Assembly: GCF_001636405.1 (NCBI RefSeq) | Contig: NZ_KV440950.1 | Coordinates: 736,001-800,000, forward strand | DNA: 64,000 nucleotides | Reading direction: 5' to 3' | DNA from: Peribacillus frigoritolerans | GTDB taxonomy: Bacteria > Bacillota > Bacilli > Bacillales > DSM-1321 | Shown here: in pieces, positions 9,331-18,150 of the stretch | Layout of the letters: each line of letters begins with the position of its first letter | Numbering within the stretch: position 1 is the first letter of the stretch | Notes under the pieces: model-generated | Seen by the model: the letters and a program-made list of their open reading frames with translations, nothing else | Database searches by the model: none | What the model was told of the DNA's origin: nothing | Program-made: the position numbers and the translations under genes

Positions 9331-10653
9331 ATGGGAAATGACCAATTGAAGAAAACGATTGGCTTTTGGGTTGGAACATCTATTGTAGTTGGTACAGTTA
9401 TCGGTTCTGGTATTTTCATGAGACCTGGTGACGTGCTTGAATTGAGCGGTAATTCAACCATGGCCTTGTTAGCTTGGCTGATAGGCGGTCTGATTACCCT
9501 TGCAAGCGGGTTGACGATTGCGGAAGTAAGTACACGGATTCCTAAAACGGGCGGCTTATATGTCTATATGGAAGAAGTGTACGGTAAAGCATGGGGGTTC
9601 CTATGCGGCTGGGTTCAGACATTGGTATACGGACCTGCAGTCATGGGCGCACTCAGTTTATACTTCGGGTTATTAGTTGCCGGAATATTTAAGATCGCTT
9701 CAAGCTACTCTTTGGCGATAGGGATTCTTACGATTGTATTCATAGCAGGCATGAACTTGCTGGGGACAAAATACGGCGGTATCATCCAAACCTTATCGAC
9801 CGTTGCTAAATTGATCCCAATCATTTTCATAGCGGTATTCGGTATCGCACAAGGTGATATGCCTGTATTCAATATCGATAGCGAAAGTTCAATGAAAATC
9901 AGTATGGCCGGTGCGATTTTGGCAACGCTCTGGGCGTATGATGGCTGGATGAATGTCGGCTTCATGGCAGGGGAAATGAAAAATCCGCAGAAAACGTTGC
10001 CGCGGGCAATCATAACGGGATTGGTCGTGGTCATGGTCGCTTACTTGGGTGTGAATCTTGCCATGCTTCATGTATTGGGGGCGGAGGGAGTCATAGCCCA
10101 TGGTACGAATGCAGCGAATGTTGCAGCAACCCTTCTATTCGGTGAATTGGGCGGGAAATTGATATCGATCGGAATTGCGATTTCAATCTTCGGTTGCTTG
10201 AACGGAAAGCTTTTGACCTTTCCGCGCATTACCTTGGCGATGGCGACTGATAAAATGATGCCAGGCCATAAACAAATCGGAAAAATATCGCCCAAGTTCA
10301 AAACGCCTATAAATGCCACGGTATTGCAAGTGTTCATTGCAATCATCATGATGGTTGCAACAGACCCTGACAAACTTACCAATATGGCTGTTTTCTCTGT
10401 CTTCTGTTTTTATGGATTAGCCTTCTTTGCGGTCTTCATCTTACGCAGAAAAGATCCGGATGCAAAAACGTATAAAGTGCCGTTTTACCCATTCATCCCC
10501 ATCGTGGCGATTGCTGGTGCAATATACATCGTTTTAAGCACGTTGATCCAAACACCTTTAAATGCCTTGTACTCAGTGATCATCCTCATTATCGGTATGC
10601 CAGTGTACTGGCTCCTTAAGAAAAATGAGCGGGATGGTAAACGTTCAAATTAA
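9331..10653 (+). CDS. steT: APC-family amino acid exchanger, SteT-like
   Basis: Inner-membrane amino acid transporter, 440 aa, 12 predicted helices. It aligns by eye with B. subtilis SteT (YkbA), a serine/threonine exchanger. Shared blocks: GTVIGSGIFMRPGDVL in the first helix, IPKTGGLYVYMEEVYG, YDGWMNVGFMAGEMKNP, FGCLNGKLLTFPRI, and the repeated PFYPFIPIVAIAG near the end. The ATG at 9331 follows GGGGAGG at 6 nt; an ATG at 9307 lies upstream of that site. Substrate is inferred from the relative only. Confidence 0.87.
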   Translation: MGNDQLKKTIGFWVGTSIVVGTVIGSGIFMRPGDVLELSGNSTMALLAWLIGGLITLASGLTIAEVSTRIPKTGGLYVYMEEVYGKAWGFLCGWVQTLVYGPAVMGALSLYFGLLVAGIFKIASSYSLAIGILTIVFIAGMNLLGTKYGGIIQTLSTVAKLIPIIFIAVFGIAQGDMPVFNIDSESSMKISMAGAILATLWAYDGWMNVGFMAGEMKNPQKTLPRAIITGLVVVMVAYLGVNLAMLHVLGAEGVIAHGTNAANVAATLLFGELGGKLISIGIAISIFGCLNGKLLTFPRITLAMATDKMMPGHKQIGKISPKFKTPINATVLQVFIAIIMMVATDPDKLTNMAVFSVFCFYGLAFFAVFILRRKDPDAKTYKVPFYPFIPIVAIAGAIYIVLSTLIQTPLNALYSVIILIIGMPVYWLLKKNERDGKRSN

Positions 10654-10655
10654 TG

Positions 10656-10690
10656 AAAAAACCTTCACTGCATGCAGTGAAGGTTTTTTT
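10656..10690 (+). terminator. Terminator of the SteT-like gene
   Basis: AAAAACCTTCACTGCA pairs with TGCAGTGAAGGTTTTT with almost no loop; T run follows. Confidence 0.93.
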
Positions 10691-10798
10691 TGTTGCTGGA
10701 ATGAAATTTTCCAGTTGGATAGAAGTGGTGAAATAGACAACTCGGGAAGTTCGTATTAACATAGGGGGAAAGTTAAATAGTGAAGGGTCTGAACAAAA

Positions 10799-11992
10799 GT
10801 GAATTATATCGAGCCTGCTGGTAAATCATTCAGGAAAACGATCTTGGCTTTATTTCTCGGTAGCTTTGTAACGTTTGCGGATCTGTATAGTACCCAACCG
10901 GTCATTCCGGTTTTCGCAAAGCAATTTGGAGTCTCTCCTGCAATGGCAAGCCTCACATTATCTTTCGCGACTGGAACGCTTGCACTCTGTTTATTGCTTG
11001 TTTCTTTTTTCTCAGAAAATATCGATAGGAAAAAAATAATGGGGACGGCGCTCACTCTGTCTGCATTGTTATCCATATGTGTCAGCTTCATCCAGGATGA
11101 TCTATACATCCTGATCGCAATTCGGGCGATTCAAGGAGCGGTGCTTGCAGGTTTCCCGGCCATTGCGATGGCCTATATCAATGAAGAGTTTCATCCGAAA
11201 AGCCTTGGCTATGTGATGGGGATTTATGTGAGCGGCTCGAGTATCGGCGGGTTGGCTGGCAGGCTGATTGTCGGGGTGCTGACCGACCATTTCTCATGGA
11301 ACATAGCGATTGGAAGCCTTGGAGCTTTAAGTTTGATCATCAGTCTGGCTTTTTGGTGGATGCTACCGCATTCGCAGCATGCTGTCCGCGTACGGGTCTC
11401 ATTATCGAGAATCAAAACCTCCCTTATCAATAACTTAAGGAATAACAGACTAGTACTCTTATTCGGCATGGCCTTCCTATTAATGGGCTCGTTCGTTACC
11501 GTTTATAACTTTGTGGGTATACCTTTAATGGGACCGCCATATCATTTATCACAGACATTGATTGGCTTCATATTCATAATCTATCTTGTGGGGACGTTTA
11601 GTTCAACATGGATGGGGAAGCTTGCCGATCAATATGGTCGGAGGGGTGTACTTCTTATCGGAATCGCAATCATGCTGATGGGCGCCCTGTTAACTTTATT
11701 GGACCCGCTTCTGCTGAAAATAATGGGGCTTGCCCTGTTTACATTTGGCTTTTTTGGAGCACATTCCATTGCGAGCAGCTGGGTCGGCAGTTTGGCAGAT
11801 AAGAGTGAAAAGGCACAAGCATCCGCATTATATCTCCTGTTTTACTATGCAGGGTCAAGTATAGTGGGGGCATCTGGCGGTTTATTCCTGATGAAGTTCG
11901 GCTGGGGAGGGGTCATCTCGGCTGTATCCATTCTGATCCTCCTTGCTGCCGCTTGTGCGATGATGGTTGAAAAAGTGAAAATCGTTAAATAA
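10799..11992 (+). CDS. MFS transporter (YnfM/YwfA-like)
   Basis: A 397-aa major facilitator with 12 helices. The first half has FVTFADLYSTQPVIPVFAKQF and SLTLSFATGTLALC, and the MFS loop motif appears as LADQYGRRG in the second half. This pattern matches DHA1-type carriers of unknown substrate (YnfM, YwfA). The GTG start at 10799 has only a weak ribosome site, but no better in-frame start exists upstream. Efflux of a small metabolite or drug is the usual guess; nothing nearby fixes it. Confidence 0.83.
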   Translation: MNYIEPAGKSFRKTILALFLGSFVTFADLYSTQPVIPVFAKQFGVSPAMASLTLSFATGTLALCLLLVSFFSENIDRKKIMGTALTLSALLSICVSFIQDDLYILIAIRAIQGAVLAGFPAIAMAYINEEFHPKSLGYVMGIYVSGSSIGGLAGRLIVGVLTDHFSWNIAIGSLGALSLIISLAFWWMLPHSQHAVRVRVSLSRIKTSLINNLRNNRLVLLFGMAFLLMGSFVTVYNFVGIPLMGPPYHLSQTLIGFIFIIYLVGTFSSTWMGKLADQYGRRGVLLIGIAIMLMGALLTLLDPLLLKIMGLALFTFGFFGAHSIASSWVGSLADKSEKAQASALYLLFYYAGSSIVGASGGLFLMKFGWGGVISAVSILILLAAACAMMVEKVKIVK

Positions 11993-12091
11993 AATGATCT
12001 TTTCTATCATGTTTTTCCGGAATCCTGAATATAATCTAGTGAAAATGGATATTGAATAATAGATTGATAAGAGAAGAGGGTATTAGATAGA

Positions 12092-12421
12092 GTGAAACGA
12101 AAAGCAGTAATTCTCATTGGGTTAATAGCCGTTTTAATTATATTATTCGTTGTATACTTAACAAGTCCGGGCAGATTGCATAAGGTGCAGATTGTTGAAA
12201 AATACTATCCGCATTTCTCCGATGGCAAGGCAGTCGGTTTTAAGACGAACGAAGTCATTGATGTTACGGAAACCGAAGAGGGATCCAATTGCGCAATGAA
12301 ATTCGACAATGGAAAAACGTTTGAAATCGATTGTGACCGTTATTTAACATACAAAATTGATGAAACAGTCTATATTACTACTGAAGGGAACCATGTGAAG
12401 GAGATCCGGAGAAAAAGGTAG
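12092..12421 (+). CDS. Small membrane-anchored protein, unknown
   Basis: 109 aa. A positively charged start (MKRK) and one hydrophobic helix (residues 5-24) are followed by a soluble, beta-rich extracytoplasmic part with two cysteines (SNCAM, IDCDR) that could form a disulfide. The GTG at 12092 follows GAAGAGGG. No family recognised. It has its own terminator. Confidence 0.7.
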   Translation: MKRKAVILIGLIAVLIILFVVYLTSPGRLHKVQIVEKYYPHFSDGKAVGFKTNEVIDVTETEEGSNCAMKFDNGKTFEIDCDRYLTYKIDETVYITTEGNHVKEIRRKR

Positions 12422-12444
12422 TGGCTTATCGATTTTTAATGACG

Positions 12445-12486
12445 AAAGAGCTGGGCTTGCTTAATGAACAGCTCAGCTCTTTTATT
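12445..12486 (+). terminator. Terminator after the small membrane protein
   Basis: AAAGAGCTGGGCT pairs with AGCTCAGCTCTTT (one G-U), followed by a short T run. Confidence 0.8.
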
Positions 12487-12497
12487 TGATCCCATTC

Positions 12498-12529
12498 AAA
12501 AAACCCAGGCCAATTTGGACTGGGCTTTT
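12498..12529 (-). terminator. Terminator of the 47-aa minus-strand gene
   Basis: On the minus strand AAAGCCCAGTCCAA and TTGGCCTGGGTTTT pair with one mismatch and end in a T run, directly after the small gene's stop codon. Confidence 0.75.
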
Positions 12530-12673
12530 TCATTTTTTATCTTTGTCTTTACTTTTATCCTTTTTATTACGCCGAAGTACATCCAAGATTCTGCGGCTGT
12601 TATTTTTACTGTTTATGAGCTCGACTAAATCGCTCATGTTTTCAGATTCGAAGTCTTGTTGATCTTTTTTCAT
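12530..12673 (-). CDS. Small highly charged protein, unknown (47 aa)
   Basis: A short gene with all expected signals: GGAGGG six nt before the ATG at 12673, 47 codons, TGA at 12530, then a terminator. The product starts MKKDQQDFESENMSDLVELI and ends in a Lys/Asp-rich tail (DKSKDKDKK). An upstream ATG at 12679 abuts the ribosome site and is less likely. It looks like the small basic/acidic proteins common in Bacillus, but I do not recognise it. Confidence 0.65.
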   Translation of the reverse strand: MKKDQQDFESENMSDLVELINSKNNSRRILDVLRRNKKDKSKDKDKK

Positions 12674-12818
12674 GTTCATCCCTCCAAGTCATATATCATA
12701 ATACCCTTATCAAGAAAAGGGTAAACGTCTACTAGCATATTGGTAATAGAAGGATTTTATATCCTTAACCCTCGTTTATTTGCTAAAATATGATAAAAGC
12801 CCTGTATGGGAGGTCCAT

Positions 12819-13682
12819 ATGGAAGAATTAAGAATGATCGGCGAAAAAATTGAAAAATTTAAATATATCTTAGTGGAGCATATCGAGTTGTTTGAAGAAG
12901 AGGAACCGCTCTATGATTTAGAAACCAGTAAAGAGGTACGGTCAAAACTTATTCAAATTCATGCAGATGCCTTGATTCATGGAAAGGCACAAGCGATGGA
13001 AAGCATGAAAATAACGGGTATGGAAATAGGTAAGCGCATCGTGGATATGGGCATTCCTTTAGATAAGAATATTGAGGAAGCGCAGCTTGTGCGTAACCTT
13101 TTCTGGAGTTTCATTGAAGAAGAGGTGAGCAACCGATATTACTCCATTGAAATTCTGTTAAAGGCAAGCTCGATAATTGATGCAATCCTGGACCAGTTCA
13201 TACACTGTGTGAGTATCAGTTACGTGAATCATTATAAAGAAATGGCGAGAATGGCAAACGAATCGTTGCAGAAGATAAAAGAAAACCAAGAAGTCATGGA
13301 AGAATTGTCCACCCCGATTGTTCAGACCATATTAAAGGATGTGCTGCTCTTACCGTTGATCGGACGCATTGACGATTGGAGAATGGAGTCGATTCAATCG
13401 ACGGTGCTGCAAAAATGTGCAGATCTGCATGCGGAAGTATTGATCATGGATTTCTCGGGAATTACCTTTACGAAGGAAAGCGATATGCTCTCCCTGCTGG
13501 ATCAATTAGTGGGGGCATTGGCCTTGATGGGAACGGAAACGATGTTTGTCGGTTTTACCCCTGATGTCGTGAAAGAGATCGTCAAACTTGATTTTGCAAA
13601 TCAGGTAAAAGCCTTTCTATCGTTCAGGCAGGCCCTGGAATATCTGTTTAACCAAAGAGGGCTGGCTCTTCAGCCAGTATGA
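12819..13682 (+). CDS. RsbR-like STAS-domain protein
   Basis: 287 aa. An N-terminal helical sensor region (about 1-165, RsbR_N/globin-like fold expected) precedes a STAS domain (about 170-280). The STAS start reads EELSTPIVQTILKDVLLLPLIGRID, the region that in RsbR paralogues joins the stressosome. In RsbRA the STAS threonines are phosphorylated by RsbT; the equivalent stretch here is MDFSGITFTKESD. This suggests a stressosome co-antagonist feeding the sigma-B pathway, but no rsbS/T/X is nearby. The ATG at 12819 has GGGAGG five nt upstream. Confidence 0.82.
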   Translation: MEELRMIGEKIEKFKYILVEHIELFEEEEPLYDLETSKEVRSKLIQIHADALIHGKAQAMESMKITGMEIGKRIVDMGIPLDKNIEEAQLVRNLFWSFIEEEVSNRYYSIEILLKASSIIDAILDQFIHCVSISYVNHYKEMARMANESLQKIKENQEVMEELSTPIVQTILKDVLLLPLIGRIDDWRMESIQSTVLQKCADLHAEVLIMDFSGITFTKESDMLSLLDQLVGALALMGTETMFVGFTPDVVKEIVKLDFANQVKAFLSFRQALEYLFNQRGLALQPV

Positions 13683-13686
13683 TGGA

Positions 13687-13714
13687 GGTATCCTTTTTTA
13701 GGGTATCTTTTTTT
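13687..13714 (+). terminator. Weak terminator after the RsbR-like gene
   Basis: GGTATCC and GGGTATC pair with two G-U wobbles over a T-rich loop and are followed by seven T. Confidence 0.5.
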
Positions 13715-13861
13715 CTATGTCAGGCTAACATTCCTGCTGCTCCCATATTTAATCGCCCATCGATATTTCTCCATGTTATAGTGAAGTGACGTGGACGGAC
13801 ATGTTGTTTTTGATTTAAATTAAATAGGACATGTAAAGCGTGTAAGGAAGGTGGTTGAATA

Positions 13862-14299
13862 GTGTTTTTCAAGAAAAATGAAGAACCTGAACATTACGAA
13901 AAATGGTATTGTGTAGGAATCATGACGGATAATGGGCTGGAGGATGAAGAATATGATGTTTTATCCAAACGCATCCTTGACTCGGTCCAAAATGTCTCGG
14001 TCATATCGGACTTGGTAAGGGTGCAATGGGATCGGGACAAATTGCAAGCCTTGAATGAACGTTTTGGGGACCCCTCACTTTCCGACCCATGGTTTATCAT
14101 TAATGAATTCATACCAGAGGATATAAAAAAGGAAAGAAAACTTCTGGAGAAAACTCATAAATGGAAGAGGATCTTTGGTCTCCTTTCCCCGATTGATTAT
14201 ATGGAAGCCGAGACGAAGGCGGCCCATGACTTTGATAAAGCCCTCTTTTATACAGACGATGCAGATAAAGTGATTGAATACATTATTGCAAATAGCTAG
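13862..14299 (+). CDS. Conserved-looking soluble protein, unknown
   Basis: 145 aa, charged, with no signal peptide or membrane helix. Notable blocks: EKWYCVGIMTDNGLEDEEYDVL at the start and DPWFIINEFIPEDIKKERKLLEKTHKWKRI in the middle. The GTG at 13862 has AAGGTGG nine nt upstream. I do not recognise a family. Confidence 0.75.
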   Translation: MFFKKNEEPEHYEKWYCVGIMTDNGLEDEEYDVLSKRILDSVQNVSVISDLVRVQWDRDKLQALNERFGDPSLSDPWFIINEFIPEDIKKERKLLEKTHKWKRIFGLLSPIDYMEAETKAAHDFDKALFYTDDADKVIEYIIANS

Positions 14300-14308
14300 C
14301 ATTCCTGC

Positions 14309-14336
14309 CACACCGATACATTGTATCGGTGTTTTT
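14309..14336 (+). terminator. Terminator at 14.3 kb
   Basis: ACACCGATACA / TGTATCGGTGT with a 1-nt loop centre and TTTTT. Confidence 0.92.
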
Positions 14337-14377
14337 GCATTTGATTTACTGTTTATCGGAGCAATTTCACGGTGAAA

Positions 14378-14457
14378 ATTCGACCTTGAGCGAGTTGATT
14401 CGACCTTGTGTGTAATAATTCGACGTTGCTCGGAATAATCCGTACTTGCACCTTTCT
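14378..14457. repeat. 20-bp tandem repeat, about four units
   Basis: Units begin at 14378, 14398, 14418 and 14438, each starting ATTCGACCTTG or a close variant; the last unit is more diverged. The period of 20 bp is not a multiple of three, so it is not coding. It lies in the gap before the acylase gene. Confidence 0.8.
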
Positions 14458-14572
14458 TCCTTCTTGAAATAAAAAGAGAGAATGTGGGGAGGGTGGTAGG
14501 AAAGATGGAGTTAAACGCGGAATATCTTAAATAGAAAGAAAGAGAGTTTTAAGGGGAGAGGAAGATGAATCG

Positions 14573-16942
14573 ATGGAAGTTGCCGTACCTCAGCAAAAGC
14601 CAAAACGGAAGTGGAGAAAGCGGGCGCTATGGAGTTTTGGTATCCTGATCATACTTTTGCTGTCTGTCTTGATTGCCGCAAATGTATTCCTTTCAAGATC
14701 CTTGCCGGAAACAAAGGGGGAAATATCGCTTCCAGGTCTTTTGAAACCGGTTACGGTGGTGAGGGATTCAAGTGGGGTCCCGCATATAAACGCAGCGAGT
14801 GAACATGATTTGTATTTAGCCCAAGGATATATCCAAGCCCAGGACCGTTTATTTCAAATGGATTTAAGCAGGCGTCAGGCGTCAGGTAGATTGAGTGAAG
14901 TGATTGGTGAGAAAACCGTCAAAAATGATAAGTATTTCCGCACACTTGGTTTGAGGCGGGCGGCCGAAGCCTCTTATGCTGCATATTCAAGTGACGGAAA
15001 AGTAGCCTTGGATATGTTTGCCGAGGGTGTAAATCTTTATATCGATGAATTGAAGGAGAATGGGAAATGGCCGGCGGAGTTCACTCTGCTTGGATACGAA
15101 CCGGAGCCTTGGACACCCGTCGATTCGCTGACCATCGGTAAATATATGGCCTTTGATTTAGGCGGAAACTGGGAAGATCAGGCATTTAGGCAGTATTTGC
15201 TGCAAACGTTCCCCAAGGAAAAGGCATATGATTTATTTCCTGATTATCCAAAGAACGCTCCATATATCATCAGCAAGGAAGAACTGGATATTGAAAAAAG
15301 TTTTGCAGGGGCCGTTATTCCTTATGAATTCAACGGCAGCAATAACTGGGTCGTTTCAGGCAAGAACACGCAATCCGGTCAGCCGTTATTGGCGGATGAT
15401 CCCCATCTGGGATTGGCTACACCGTCGGTTTGGTATCAAATGCATTTGGAGGCCCCGTCAGTCAATGTGAGCGGTGTCATTTTTGCCGGGATTCCGGGAA
15501 TCATACTAGGCCATAACGAAAAGGTCGCTTGGGGTGTGACCAATACCGGTCCGGATGTTCAGGATCTGTATATTGAGAGGAGAAACCCGGAAAACGAGAA
15601 AGAATTCTCCTACAAAGGTAAATGGGAAAAAGCTGAAATCTTGGACGAACCCATCAAGGTGAAGGATGGGGAAACACTTGACTATCAAGTGACGGTTACC
15701 CGCCACGGACCCGTTGTCTCCGAGTTTGCCGGGAAAAGCGGAAAAGATACCGTGCTTGCCTTAAGGTGGACGGCACTTGATCCATCTGCCGAGCTTGAAG
15801 CGGTACTGAATATGAATAAGGCGGGAAGCTGGAAAGAATTCGAAAAGGCCCTCTTGAAATTCGAAACGCCGGCACAGAATTTCGTCTTTGCCTCAGCCGA
15901 TGGGACCATTGCCTATAAGGCGAATGGGAAAATCCCAATCCGGAAAAAAGGTGATAGTATGCTGCCTGTACCTGGCTGGATGGATGAATTTGAGTGGAAA
16001 GGCTACATTCCCTTTGATGAACTTCCAAAAACGGTGAATCCAAAAGAGGGATTCATTTCGACAGCGAATAATAAAGTCATCTCGGATGATTACCCTTACC
16101 ATATCAGCAATAACTGGGCACAGCCATACCGCCAGATGAGGATACAGGAGTTTTTAAAGGCGAATAAAAAGCTTACGGCCGAGGATATGCAAAGCCTGCA
16201 GATGGATAAAGTGAATTTGCAAGCTAAGGAGTTTGTTCCTCGATTCGCGGAGGTATTGAAGGGTCCATCTGGGAAACAGGAAGCCCAGGCACTGACGATT
16301 CTGAAGAAATGGAATCATATCGATTCCGCTGATGAAGCGGCTCCGATGATTTTTAATGTCTGGATGCGAAATATAGGGGATGTTCTGCTTAAAGAAGAAA
16401 TACCGGAAGAAACCCTCAACCTTTTTAATGGAAGGCGTTCGGCAGTTGATGAACTGCTAAGGCGGGCACTGGACGGTAAGCCGGGCCCATGGATTGAAGA
16501 TGCAGGCGGACTTGAGCAGGTGCTTGCCAAGTCGTTACAGGTGACGTTAACGGAACTGGCAGAATCACAAGGTGACGATATAGCTGATTGGGAATGGGGA
16601 AACTATCATCAGGTCAGGTTTAACCACCCGCTATCAAGTGTCGCCCCGTTACATTATTTATTTAACGGCGGCGGCGGCATTCCGGTAGGCGGCAGCAGTG
16701 TCACCGTACAGGCGGCGGCATTTTTAGATGATGGAACCGTTAATCACGGTGGCTCCTGGCGATTCGTCATCGACCTAGCCGACATGAAACAAGGATATCA
16801 CCTTGTTGGACCGGGTCAATCAGGTAACGTTAAAAGTGAGTGGTATCACGATCAGCTTGATGATTGGGCAGAGGGTACTTATCACAAAACCACGATGGAC
16901 GATCCAAAAGGGGATAAGCTGATATTGAAACCATCAAACTGA
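14573..16942 (+). CDS. Membrane-anchored penicillin acylase family hydrolase
   Basis: 789-aa N-terminal-nucleophile hydrolase. A basic start and hydrophobic helix (about residues 22-42) would place the enzyme outside the membrane. Family landmarks: VVRDSSGVPHINAASEHDLYLAQGYIQAQDRLFQMDL in the alpha region, then the autoprocessing site FNGSNNWVVSGKNT where Ser256 should become the new N-terminus of the beta chain. ADDPHLGL and GIPGIILGHNEKVAWGVTNTG follow. Family members cleave amide bonds in penicillins or acyl-homoserine lactones; the substrate here is unknown. The ATG follows GGGGAGAGGA. Confidence 0.92.
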   Translation: MEVAVPQQKPKRKWRKRALWSFGILIILLLSVLIAANVFLSRSLPETKGEISLPGLLKPVTVVRDSSGVPHINAASEHDLYLAQGYIQAQDRLFQMDLSRRQASGRLSEVIGEKTVKNDKYFRTLGLRRAAEASYAAYSSDGKVALDMFAEGVNLYIDELKENGKWPAEFTLLGYEPEPWTPVDSLTIGKYMAFDLGGNWEDQAFRQYLLQTFPKEKAYDLFPDYPKNAPYIISKEELDIEKSFAGAVIPYEFNGSNNWVVSGKNTQSGQPLLADDPHLGLATPSVWYQMHLEAPSVNVSGVIFAGIPGIILGHNEKVAWGVTNTGPDVQDLYIERRNPENEKEFSYKGKWEKAEILDEPIKVKDGETLDYQVTVTRHGPVVSEFAGKSGKDTVLALRWTALDPSAELEAVLNMNKAGSWKEFEKALLKFETPAQNFVFASADGTIAYKANGKIPIRKKGDSMLPVPGWMDEFEWKGYIPFDELPKTVNPKEGFISTANNKVISDDYPYHISNNWAQPYRQMRIQEFLKANKKLTAEDMQSLQMDKVNLQAKEFVPRFAEVLKGPSGKQEAQALTILKKWNHIDSADEAAPMIFNVWMRNIGDVLLKEEIPEETLNLFNGRRSAVDELLRRALDGKPGPWIEDAGGLEQVLAKSLQVTLTELAESQGDDIADWEWGNYHQVRFNHPLSSVAPLHYLFNGGGGIPVGGSSVTVQAAAFLDDGTVNHGGSWRFVIDLADMKQGYHLVGPGQSGNVKSEWYHDQLDDWAEGTYHKTTMDDPKGDKLILKPSN

Positions 16943-16950
16943 GATTCAAA

Positions 16951-16996
16951 AAAAAGTACCAAGTCCAGCAGATTTCTCTGGACTTGGTACTTTTTC
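16951..16996. terminator. Bidirectional terminator between acylase and sigma genes
   Basis: AAAAGTACCAAGTCCAG / CTGGACTTGGTACTTTT with a 9-nt loop. A T run on each strand serves both convergent transcripts. Confidence 0.95.
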
Positions 16997-17213
16997 ATTG
17001 TTTTTGCTTAGTCAGGAATTCTGCAAGGAACTCCTCAAAATTAGGGGCTTCGATCGCTGCGATTTTTTCATATGATTCAATGATCTTGAGTTTAATTTCT
17101 TGCTCCAGATCATTCCGGTCTTGATAGTTCGTATTTTTTAATGATTTTTTTATTTTAGGATTCAAAGATTCGATCAGGTCCAACAATTCTTCTTTTGACA
17201 GTTTTTTATCCAC
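16995..17213 (-). CDS. RsoA-like co-sigma protein (sigma region 2 only)
   Basis: 72 aa. The core PKIKKSLKNTNYQDRNDLEQEIKLKII resembles sigma-70 region 2.1-2.2, the part that clamps the RNA polymerase beta-prime coiled coil, and nothing corresponds to region 4. In B. subtilis, RsoA (YvrHa) supplies region 2 to SigO (YvrI), and the two act as one split sigma factor. The gene follows the region-4 gene directly. The likely GTG at 17213 uses AAGGAG inside the upstream gene's tail, giving an 8-bp overlap and translational coupling. The name rests on domain logic and context. Confidence 0.62.
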   Translation of the reverse strand: MDKKLSKEELLDLIESLNPKIKKSLKNTNYQDRNDLEQEIKLKIIESYEKIAAIEAPNFEEFLAEFLTKQKQ

Positions 17214-17829
17214 AATGGCTTTTCTCCTTTCTAACATATACCTCATCCATATAGTGCTTTCGAAGTTTTTTTAGAGCTTGTTTACGGATGCTTGAGATAT
17301 TCTGTGGCGACTCCTGGAAATAGGCAGCGATTTCCTTGTTGGATAGGCCGTAGGAAAAGATCATGGTTAGCACCAGGTTTTGTTTGGCTGTTAACTTCTT
17401 CAAGGCTTTTGCCATCTCTTCATCACTTATGTGTGAAGCGAGTTCATTCAATTCCCCCATCTTTTCAAGTTGAACATCCAAGGTGCCGATTCGATCGATC
17501 AATCCTCCAGTATCCCTTGGCGTCGCATCAAGTACCATTCGATAACGTTCCCGCTGCTTCCGTGCCCTTTTATCAAAATCAACAGAGAAAAAGTAAATTA
17601 AGGAGCACATGTATTTGTATACTTTAGCCCGGTAGTAGAAAATTTTGAAAGTCTCGTTGAGATGATCAATGTTGTGGGAAGAAGGGGAATCAAGAGTTTC
17701 AGTGAAAATCTTTAAATGCTCTGGGTTCTGTAAGAATAATTGAATGATCGGTTGTGCAAAGAAAGATGAGTACTGTTGCTGCAGAAACTCCAATGAATGA
17801 GAAAAAAAATGAGAAGTTAATTGGTTCAT
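17206..17829 (-). CDS. SigO-like sigma factor (region 4 protein)
   Basis: 207 aa. The C-terminal KKLTAKQNLVLTMIFSYGLSNKEIAAYFQESPQNISSIRKQALKKLRKHY is a clear sigma region 4 helix-turn-helix. The N-terminal half is helical and lacks a normal region 2. With the adjacent region-2 protein and a divergent yvrJ-type gene this matches the B. subtilis sigO-rsoA/yvrJ locus, where the split sigma drives oxdC and yvrJ. The ATG at 17829 follows AAAGGAGGG; the frame extends to 17943 without a ribosome site. No oxalate decarboxylase gene is in the window. Confidence 0.7.
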   Translation of the reverse strand: MNQLTSHFFSHSLEFLQQQYSSFFAQPIIQLFLQNPEHLKIFTETLDSPSSHNIDHLNETFKIFYYRAKVYKYMCSLIYFFSVDFDKRARKQRERYRMVLDATPRDTGGLIDRIGTLDVQLEKMGELNELASHISDEEMAKALKKLTAKQNLVLTMIFSYGLSNKEIAAYFQESPQNISSIRKQALKKLRKHYMDEVYVRKEKSHCG

Positions 17830-17850
17830 TGTTATCCCTCCTTTTATTAA

Positions 17851-17879
17851 TAAAGTGATAGACAAGGGGAATAAATCAA
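17851..17879 (-). promoter_or_regulatory. Candidate split-sigma promoter for the sigma operon
   Basis: On the minus strand TTGATTT (17879-17873) and CACTTTA (17857-17851) are separated by 15 nt. The same pair faces the other way in front of the yvrJ-type gene. This suggests autoregulation. Confidence 0.5.
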
Positions 17880-17926
17880 TTATATAGGAACATTCGTTCT
17901 TTTTTCCATAAATCAATAGTGCTAGA

Positions 17927-17954
17927 TTGATTTTTTTTGACAAGTTTCACTTTA
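17927..17954 (+). promoter_or_regulatory. Candidate split-sigma promoter for the yvrJ-type gene
   Basis: TTGATTT (17927-17933) and CACTTTA (17948-17954) with a 14-nt spacer, 31 nt before the start codon. It matches the motif found in the divergent promoter. Confidence 0.5.
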
Positions 17955-17985
17955 GATATCAGATACAAGAAAAGGGGTGAAGAGG

Positions 17986-18150
17986 ATGATGATTGAGGAT
18001 GCTACTATGTGGGTTTCATTAGTTAGCGAATTTGGCTATCCATTCGTCGTTTCTATGTTTTTGCTCTTCCGCTTCGGTAAACAATTAAAAGAACTGACAA
18101 CGGACGTAGAGAACTTAAAAAAGTCCGCTCATAAAACGAAAAAACGATAA
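17986..18150 (+). CDS. yvrJ: YvrJ family small membrane peptide
   Basis: 54 aa and easily missed. The sequence WVSLVSEFGYPFVVSMFLLFRFGKQLKELTTDVENL fits the YvrJ family: a short hydrophobic helix after FGYPF, an LxRF turn, then a charged helix. AAGGGGTGAAGAGG precedes the ATG at 17986; a second ATG follows at once. In B. subtilis yvrJ lies beside sigO-rsoA and is controlled by them. The divergent placement here and the shared promoter motif support the same link. The function of the family is unknown. Confidence 0.8.
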   Translation: MMIEDATMWVSLVSEFGYPFVVSMFLLFRFGKQLKELTTDVENLKKSAHKTKKR

